DNA of 36,721 nt, taken from positions 1-36,721 of the forward strand of contig SUVA01000011.1 in NCBI GenBank assembly GCA_015062245.1, read 5' to 3'. Below, piece by piece: positions 33,501 to 36,721 of the stretch. Position 1 is the first letter of the stretch, and every line of letters starts with the position of its first letter. The position numbers and the translations under genes are program-made. Origin of the DNA: Alphaproteobacteria bacterium. GTDB lineage: Bacteria; Pseudomonadota; Alphaproteobacteria; CAAHEQ01; UBA3637. The notes beneath the pieces were generated by a model, which saw only the letters and a program-made list of their open reading frames with translations, was not told the origin of the DNA and did not search any database.

Positions 33501-34081
33501 ACGGTTCTTCACTTTTGGGGACGATGGCCGAGAGTATGTTCTTGCAGGCCTATCAAATGACTTCACCGGACGGCGATAAGATTATTTCAACAACCACAGA
33601 AAACGGACAACAACAACAATCAATGACGGAAGCACAAAAAACACGTGAAGAAATTCGTCAGCTTTGGTTGGATCAAATGGAGGCAATCAGCCAAGAATTG
33701 CTGGCCGAATTGACGCAACAGCCACCTGTTTTATATGTGCCGATTGGAACACGCCTGTCCGTTATTTTGAATCAAGATTTATGGTTGCGTTCGGCCGATG
33801 ATGATGCACAAGAATTTGATCAAGAATTCGGTCCTGAATCAACCGAAGCACGGCGCCCCGATATGCCGTCTTGGGAAGAAAAACGCAAACAACAAATGAA
33901 TGATATGTCGGATGGTCCAAATAATACCACAAATAAAGCGCCAACTGCGAATGATATAAAAAAACAAAATCAACAAATGATGGAAACACCACTTTATGAT
34001 GGTTCGGATCGGATGCAAACGGAACAATTGTCTGACCGTGTTGTGCAACCGACCCCATCTGATATGGGCGCCAATTATTAA
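27569..34081 (+). CDS. virB10: Giant VirB10/DotG-like protein with about 1500-residue repeat array
   Basis: 2170 residues; canonical VirB10 proteins have about 400 and Legionella DotG about 1050. Domains in order: cytoplasmic N-terminus; one inner-membrane helix at about 17-37; proline-rich linker; an Ig-like (choice-of-anchor type) domain at about 73-190; a four-cysteine motif at C195, C198, C200 and C203; a long array of about 20-residue repeats from about 254 to 1785; a charged helical linker; and the VirB10/TrbI domain from about 1865 to 2075 (GRVIPAVLARSIDSRHNNSSALAIVE, IPAGSQLIGDYSDG, VLYVPIGTRLSVILNQDLWL). The protein should span from inner membrane to outer membrane. The start ATG at 27569 is 8 nt after AAGGGG. 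The frame is open throughout, so this is a single gene. Confidence 0.9.
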   Translation: MKNKTQSLSEQHQRRGDLILLIVGIVLLGLFFMTMCSMSKEQKQPEPPRPTDGGDTEIYIPGIGEPQKPDVPDWEPGNGELSITPESVTINSVVGKTSQAEIILKAEKAPILLDKKSLTSGEKSPFELSGSCMEVGKDKLANGEDCTIVVSWQASTVAQLSDTLFLKWREDNPRVTLWQETKVPINVNITDSNPCVVCQCDKCEDKKPDEPREVMTPGGKKTEEPENPPEGPWGTDGDKNPIILEPKYIPLNLKNELMGAVAKNHDVMDFKGEVIGRLLGDKTIVSPKMEVLGKAIPFVPAMKEDGEIIGNMMLDEETKSVRIVDATGKVMGYPRIDSQVVDLDGKPLAFLAPWGIVIDFNGSVLGGVYPTKDSSGKKYILGVIDEGKKIIGYMRPMGLALNKKGEVIGGVVPDGVAVGAGCQSFGTVSMNGQVFDSYKQHIGRVLLDKAVVDNQGNELGSVVRQGVVIDSKGKVVGFVNSEGKAINSKGAMIGCVHPDGSVFAKEKFVGAVMPTGRVISNEQLCGQVGSVYPNAQVVSMDLKNLGRVLPDGTAVGEKNKTLGMVAPWGTAIAPDCQLLGLISLNGTVVSVQGSVIGCITRDKNVQDMKGNIIGMVTPTGIQMNDKNQVVGRIGMDGKIISDKGQIIGCVNSSKAPPPIMPNSTRGVVVNENGYPTGWSFVAGKTYDSSGTWKGDVAFNGWVIGDKRQLTGAVPFSGAVFSDKGEIVARYDQMSGSVLDSTGASVGRVLPSMFVINNAGTEILGVLIPEKTTFVDMKGQVLGVLQADGTLLNRGKPVSGKILANGSLLDNDNKLKGARLRVGPVLNGMGKYIGSITQNGDFINESGVQSGRALANGLVVNNQKQVLGMVFPSLSTAVSVDGWLGALTPQMIQDGENKSYQGQISDIKGNLIGQISAFGNVLGLDESLKGSLVPIAPYITTTGSLMGWGNFSGDVNNPEGRATASVLPSGLALNSAQQIQGMVVIPTAVVGTQGEYLGHTTSKGQLLSDKGEVLAITGLSRLIYDTQGVLLGQLLPPGIALDFDGKLMGWTRYDGQIEDGTKVIGQVGLDGHVFDSNGQMIGTYFPLGTEAFSAQNKSLGLVNEKGQIQNTQGSSMANILTTSYVFDKAVLKGRLISKSPMTASLNNAKTFGILSPKGNNYALSSRNESGFASSNGYTVGSAGLVDGGILPTGSAFSSTLGLLGQVYPDGSVISGGKKIASSTGTGFVFSLAGELLGGIFSPDVIIDKKGKFVASTGATAAITLNGKQIGNKMAFDSALSPTNNWLGNLMPKGVVVDSNPNVIGVVDSDGSVLNSEGNFIGRVSADGSVVGVPQKSVYNTMPYIGHTVFQGLALGLKKDVLGRTSEMGEILDRDNRKVATITDDGMILKDGNTPAGYVIPFVTAIAKGGSFMGTVSSEGTVVDLDGNSMGTIATNRTVKGSGDLEIIGRLIPDELIVNNCKIVGQTAYDGRVINGQGAVVGRIRLDKKAIDAQGNEIGYVSPIGPVMSEEGYVGRSLPDGTAVDINGVEFACIKEDGTLIDKVTGEKIEGIKVVPPSIILDDKGNPVGRTTSLGQGKGKNGEDFGFVKPDGTFEGHPELRAVDATDMELIFNEKGQVEILLKAQGEGGAIAFNPKTGEKLFEVSEQDGGIKYNQWTLPPGIEKKGFGICEAIGYFTDCVWYDGDTHQKIASLMPNGQLLDENGKLWGTMTPTGEVFATNGTEICKMTSYNVDLQQCGISPDGTSSDPTISIGGRPFKVIDGILMDENNQIMGTMENGILYDLNKKQIDPTAPSGRTRPKEPEPIKVSQDQLEEIQQKMAQKRQSMRQGLGGKPLVMSAEMQAKFKPKKDKDWSSLGVDKSISTWPVDMSRVILQGRVIPAVLARSIDSRHNNSSALAIVETNVYAEEGRNILIPAGSQLIGDYSDGNSGSNGVAKVNISWNRLIRPDGVAFDLRGSPSGDAMGRGGVAAYLDRQLFQKYGSSLLGTMAESMFLQAYQMTSPDGDKIISTTTENGQQQQSMTEAQKTREEIRQLWLDQMEAISQELLAELTQQPPVLYVPIGTRLSVILNQDLWLRSADDDAQEFDQEFGPESTEARRPDMPSWEEKRKQQMNDMSDGPNNTTNKAPTANDIKKQNQQMMETPLYDGSDRMQTEQLSDRVVQPTPSDMGANY
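28330..32930 (+). repeat. Protein-coding array of about 20-residue Gly/Asp repeats
   Basis: Inside the giant VirB10-like gene, units follow a loose pattern of hydrophobic-G-x-V-x-x-(D/N)-G-x-(V/A)-(V/I)-(D/N)-x-x-G, for example VVRQGVVIDSKGKVVGFVNS. I count roughly 60-70 units by eye over 1530 residues; some are degenerate or interrupted by longer inserts. The units differ in DNA sequence, so the array is old and not a recent slippage product. A repeating strand-turn fold such as a beta-solenoid is an inference. Confidence 0.85.
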
Positions 34082-34092
34082 AGGATAAAAAA

Positions 34093-35094
34093 ATGGGAAA
34101 TCTTTCTATTACAGATACCTATCGTGTTTTGGAAATGACGCTTCGGCCGTTGTCATATTGGTACAGCCAAGACAATGTGGAAGAAGTCGCCATTGACAAA
34201 CCGGGCGGTATTTGGTTGCGTTTGCGCGGTCGTCATGCCCATCCGTGGCATTATTATGAAGACCCCAAATTGACCCGGGAATACTTAAATAATATGATGT
34301 ATATTATTGCCAATACCTATGATTTATCCTATGATCCGACGGCGGGGATTCCGGTTGTATATGCCGCATTACCCGGCGGACATCGTTTTACAGGGATTGC
34401 CGGTCGTAACGTGATGTATGATAATGACGATTTAACCGGTGGTATTGCCATGGCCATTCGTGTTTATAAGGAAGATTTGGGTATCGGTATGGATCAGTTC
34501 GGTTTGGTTCAAGGTGGTCGCCTGCGTCAAATCAATAAATTAAAAAATGTGGAAGATCCGGATGATCCCTATGAACGTTTGGTTTTGTCCATTCAGCGGG
34601 GGGATAATATTTTAATCAGCGGTGCCACGGCAACCGGTAAAACAACCTTTTTAAATAATATGATAACACTGCTCAGCGAACACAAACGTATTATCACCAT
34701 TGAAGATACCCGTGAATTGATTGTAAAACAGCCCAATCACGTTCATTTGGTTGTTTCCCGTACGGAATCCACCAATACCTTTACCTATGCCAACGTGATT
34801 GACTTGGTGGTGCGTTTTACGCCTGATGCGATTTTGGGTGGGGAAATTTCCACCACAAACGCTAATGCCATTTGGAAGTTGATGAACTCGGGCCATGAAA
34901 ACTGTTTTGCCACCATTCATGCGGCCAGCCCTGATGAAGCGTATCGTGCCTTTATCGGTCGTATTGCCGAAAGTAATCATCAAAGTTTTGCCGGTGAAGA
35001 AGAAGAAAAAATGTTTCAAGAAATGAAAGAAAAATTGCGTGTGGTTCAAATCAATCGTGATGGGAATATCCGTGCGATTACGGAAATCACTTAA
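34093..35094 (+). CDS. virB11: VirB11-type secretion ATPase
   Basis: 333 residues. The N-terminal domain has NVEEVAIDKPGGIWLRLRG and YAALPGGHRFTGIAG, as in VirB11. The C-terminal RecA-like domain has Walker A GATATGKTT (about 176-184), the acidic IITIEDTREL motif (about 200-209), a Walker B-like DAILGGEIS (about 249-257) and the His box GHENCFATIHAASP (about 268-281). The Walker B reads LGGEIS where VirB11 usually has LGELR, a one-residue insertion worth noting. The N-terminal domain is VirB11-like and not DotB-like. The hexameric ATPase powers assembly or substrate switching at the inner membrane. The gene lies 11 bp after the VirB10-like gene. Confidence 0.92.
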   Translation: MGNLSITDTYRVLEMTLRPLSYWYSQDNVEEVAIDKPGGIWLRLRGRHAHPWHYYEDPKLTREYLNNMMYIIANTYDLSYDPTAGIPVVYAALPGGHRFTGIAGRNVMYDNDDLTGGIAMAIRVYKEDLGIGMDQFGLVQGGRLRQINKLKNVEDPDDPYERLVLSIQRGDNILISGATATGKTTFLNNMITLLSEHKRIITIEDTRELIVKQPNHVHLVVSRTESTNTFTYANVIDLVVRFTPDAILGGEISTTNANAIWKLMNSGHENCFATIHAASPDEAYRAFIGRIAESNHQSFAGEEEEKMFQEMKEKLRVVQINRDGNIRAITEIT

Positions 35095-35105
35095 AAGGGG
35101 GAAAA

Positions 35106-35630
35106 ATGGCACCAAAGCTTTTTATTTGTCGTACGGCCGACGGAACGGGATTATCACTTCCCAGTTATTCATCAAAACATCATGTCGGTTTGAATTTACA
35201 GGCCGCCATTACCACGCCTGTGCGTTTAAACCAAGGTGAACGTGCCTATATTCCCGTTGGATTTGCTGTTGGTATTCCGGATGGTTATTGCGGTCAAATT
35301 GTCAGTCAACCTGAATTGGCCCGTGAAAAAGGCTTGGTTGTTTTGGATGGTCCGCAAATTATCCATCCGGCCGACAGAAATCCTTTATTCGTTTTGTTGC
35401 AAAACACATCCCCCAAAGCCGTTGTGATTCACCGTGGTTTGGTGTGTGCCCAGTTGTTGATTATGCCTGTGGTTCAGGTTTGTTGGCAGGAAGTTCAGCC
35501 CCGTACTGTTTCTGCCCCCACTGATAACGTTATTTTGGATGAAACGCAAACGCCTAAAAACAATTTGAAATTTTCCAGACGCAAGGTTCGTTCCATTCGT
35601 AATCGTTATAAGGAAGATGATGATGAATAA
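35106..35630 (+). CDS. dUTPase-fold protein without intact catalytic motifs
   Basis: 174 residues. The strand pattern follows trimeric dUTPases/dCTP deaminases: HVGLNLQAAI (motif 1, where the active protein has GxDLxA), AYIPVGFAVGIPDGYCGQIVSQPELAREKGL (motif 2, where SQPELA replaces PRSGLA), VLDGPQIIHPADRNPLFVLLQN (motif 3, lacking the ID-YRG residues) and VIHRGLVCAQLLIMPV (motif 4). The last motif (GFGSTG) is missing and the tail is basic instead (FSRRKVRSIRNRYK). The general-base Asp is therefore likely absent. The fold seems retained, so a structural or regulatory role is more likely than dUTP hydrolysis. It lies 11 bp after virB11 and overlaps the next gene. This is inference from motifs only. 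Confidence 0.65.
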   Translation: MAPKLFICRTADGTGLSLPSYSSKHHVGLNLQAAITTPVRLNQGERAYIPVGFAVGIPDGYCGQIVSQPELAREKGLVVLDGPQIIHPADRNPLFVLLQNTSPKAVVIHRGLVCAQLLIMPVVQVCWQEVQPRTVSAPTDNVILDETQTPKNNLKFSRRKVRSIRNRYKEDDDE

Positions 35631-36093
35631 TAAAATGATTTTTCTGGCTTTATTGGGGGTTTTTTCTTTTCCTGTTTATGCGGGCGAATATGCTTCATTA
35701 AAGTTTGATGAGGTCAATATGCGAGCCGGCCCCGGCGAACGTTTTCCCATCAAGTGGGTTTATCAGGAAAAACATTATCCGATAGAGGTGCTTGATCGCT
35801 TTGAATTGTGGCGTCAGGTGCGTGATAAAGAAGGCGAAATCGGTTGGATGCATCAAAATATGCTGACCAAAAACAGATATGTGATTATAACGCAAGAAGC
35901 ATCGTTATTAAAAAAGCCGGATGATGTAAAAAGCGTGGCTGTTTTGCAACCGGGGGTCATTGCCAAATTGGACAGATGTCCGGCCGGTGATTATTGTCGT
36001 ATTACTGTACGCCATATGGATGAAAAATATTCGGGTTGGTATCGCCGTTCCAATTTGTGGGGTTTAGATAACAGTGAAATCGTGCAAGAATAA
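35623..36093 (+). CDS. Exported SH3-domain protein
   Basis: 156 residues from the ATG at 35623. Three ATG codons stand in a row (35617, 35620, 35623); the third is best spaced from AAGGAAG, and all overlap the end of the previous gene. The signal peptide ends VYAG. Two bacterial SH3-like domains follow: YASLKFDEVNMRAGPGERFPIKWVYQEKHYPIEVLDRFELWRQVRDKEGEIGWMHQNML and a second with ASLLKKPDDVKSVAVLQPGV ending GWYRRSNLWGL. The pattern is common in alphaproteobacterial periplasmic SH3 proteins. SH3b domains often bind peptidoglycan peptides, so a link between the secretion system and the cell wall is possible. It is the last gene of the run. Confidence 0.88.
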   Translation: MNNKMIFLALLGVFSFPVYAGEYASLKFDEVNMRAGPGERFPIKWVYQEKHYPIEVLDRFELWRQVRDKEGEIGWMHQNMLTKNRYVIITQEASLLKKPDDVKSVAVLQPGVIAKLDRCPAGDYCRITVRHMDEKYSGWYRRSNLWGLDNSEIVQE

Positions 36094-36096
36094 CCC

Positions 36097-36112
36097 CCCC
36101 TCGCAAGAGGGG
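36097..36112. terminator. Hairpin between converging genes
   Basis: Perfect stem CCCCTC / GAGGGG with GCAA loop right after the SH3 gene stop. No clear T-run follows on the plus strand, so its strength as a terminator is doubtful. Confidence 0.5.
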
Positions 36113-36136
36113 AGGTATTCCGATTTTAAAAAGATT

Positions 36137-36721
36137 TTATATAGTATTGCAGATATATTCAGCATTTCCAGATCCCAGACCAGCCTCTGGATTGGGGTCT
36201 GCTGTACAATCTACAGCAACCATTTCTAAACATTTTTCTGAGCAGATTTTATTGGCCTCAGATATATCTTTGAAACAATAATCTCCATCTGGTGTATTTA
36301 CCGAAGAGCATCCTTTGCATACTTCTCCATCTTTTTTACATTTATAAACACTTTGTGGTAAATCACACGCTTCATCAAGGCATATATCAGTATGATAAAT
36401 ATATTCACATTCGCTACAATCAACTGTTATTCCTTCTTCATTTTCGTCCCCTGTTGGGCTTTTTTCACCTTCGGCCTCTGTGGTCGCCAAGTTTTTGTAA
36501 TAAGTGATTTCAGCGTTCTTTTTACCCTCGCTACTGCCTGCTTTACAGTCAACACCTTGAACCGTTCCGCCCTTTTTCAATTGATCGCAAACGGCAGAAT
36601 CCACATCTTGAATCGTTAAAACAAACTTCTTTTTATCTTCCGTTTGGCTTACTGATGTGGAAAATGTTCCATAGTTTGTTGAACCAAAGTCTGTGATTTT
36701 TTCGGGTAAATCGCCACCTAA
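36137..36721 (-). CDS. Cysteine-rich pilin-like protein, N-terminus beyond the window
   Basis: The frame is open from the right edge (36721) to the stop at 36137, giving 194 visible residues; a GTG at 36604 lies inside the coding sequence and is not the start. The visible part opens with LGGDLPEKITDFGSTNYGTF, then KKKFVLTIQDVDSAVCDQLKKGGTVQGVDC. This strand-plus-cysteine arrangement resembles the C-terminal half of type IV pilin or pseudopilin-like subunits, where an aC..L helix follows a strand. The rest is rich in cysteine (ECEYIYHTDICLDEACDLP, then CKGCSSVN) and acidic. The hydrophobic pilin N-terminus would be outside the window, so the assignment is tentative. It converges on the secretion cluster. 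Confidence 0.55.
   Translation of the reverse strand, partial: LGGDLPEKITDFGSTNYGTFSTSVSQTEDKKKFVLTIQDVDSAVCDQLKKGGTVQGVDCKAGSSEGKKNAEITYYKNLATTEAEGEKSPTGDENEEGITVDCSECEYIYHTDICLDEACDLPQSVYKCKKDGEVCKGCSSVNTPDGDYCFKDISEANKICSEKCLEMVAVDCTADPNPEAGLGSGNAEYICNTI

Noticed and set aside
28424-33566. Many minus-strand open frames of 60-137 codons inside the giant VirB10-like gene
   Set aside because: They mirror the repeat-coded plus strand, have no ribosome binding sites or promoters and no recognisable products.
34093-35094. DotB-type ATPase
   Set aside because: The N-terminal domain (NVEEVAIDKPGGIW, LPGGHRF) follows VirB11 and not DotB.
35106-35630. Functional dut (dUTPase) gene
   Set aside because: Motifs 2, 3 and 5 lack the residues needed for catalysis, so only the fold is claimed.
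36137-36604. Complete 155-residue gene starting with GTG at 36604
   Set aside because: The reading frame continues without a stop to the window edge and no ribosome binding site precedes the GTG, so the gene is partial.

Overview
The window is AT-rich bacterial DNA and most likely comes from an alphaproteobacterium, probably an uncultured host-associated lineage. The evidence is indirect. The SH3-domain protein near the right edge reads like alphaproteobacterial family members. A short extragenic palindromic repeat with CTTGA loops looks like elements common in that class. Several promoters lie so close to the start codon that the mRNA should be leaderless. Promoters are easy to read: many genes have TTGNNN and TATNNT-like boxes 17 bp apart.

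Layout from the left. Positions 1-316 hold the start of a minus-strand HD-domain-like gene cut by the window edge. Next is a minus-strand nucleoside deoxyribosyltransferase-like (SLOG fold) gene flanked by short direct repeats. Positions 966-3952 look like a 3-kb integrated element at the 3' end of tRNA-Pro(CGG): an exact 20-bp copy of the tRNA 3' end lies at the far side, a 158/159-bp block is repeated just inside both ends, and two unrecognised genes with their own promoters form the cargo. From 4185 to 17378 the content is mostly housekeeping: dnaE, two secreted accessory proteins (cysteine-rich lectin-like and ankyrin-like), rbfA-truB, a three-domain lysophospholipid transporter/acyltransferase/acyl-ACP synthetase, a DUF805 protein, smpB, rpsT and an unusually short alaS.

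From 17580 to 36093 there is one long co-directional cluster of 14 genes, probably one operon with a strong start promoter and one internal promoter. It encodes part of a type IV secretion system: six consecutive Sec-exported proteins of unknown family, two different VirB8-like proteins, a 58-residue VirB7-like lipoprotein, a VirB9/DotH-like protein, a giant 2170-residue VirB10/DotG-like protein, a VirB11-like ATPase, a dUTPase-fold protein without its catalytic motifs, and an SH3-domain exported protein. VirB4, VirB3, VirB6 and a VirD4 coupling protein are not in the window, so the rest of the machine must lie elsewhere. A cysteine-rich pilin-like gene enters from the right edge on the minus strand.

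The most unusual object is the giant VirB10-like protein. Between its inner-membrane segment and its conserved C-terminal domain it carries an Ig-like domain, a four-cysteine motif and about 1500 residues of a roughly 20-residue glycine/aspartate repeat. Together with the six exported neighbours and the inactive-looking dUTPase fold, this suggests a divergent, enlarged secretion machine. The tRNA-Pro element without a visible integrase is the second structure that deserves attention.
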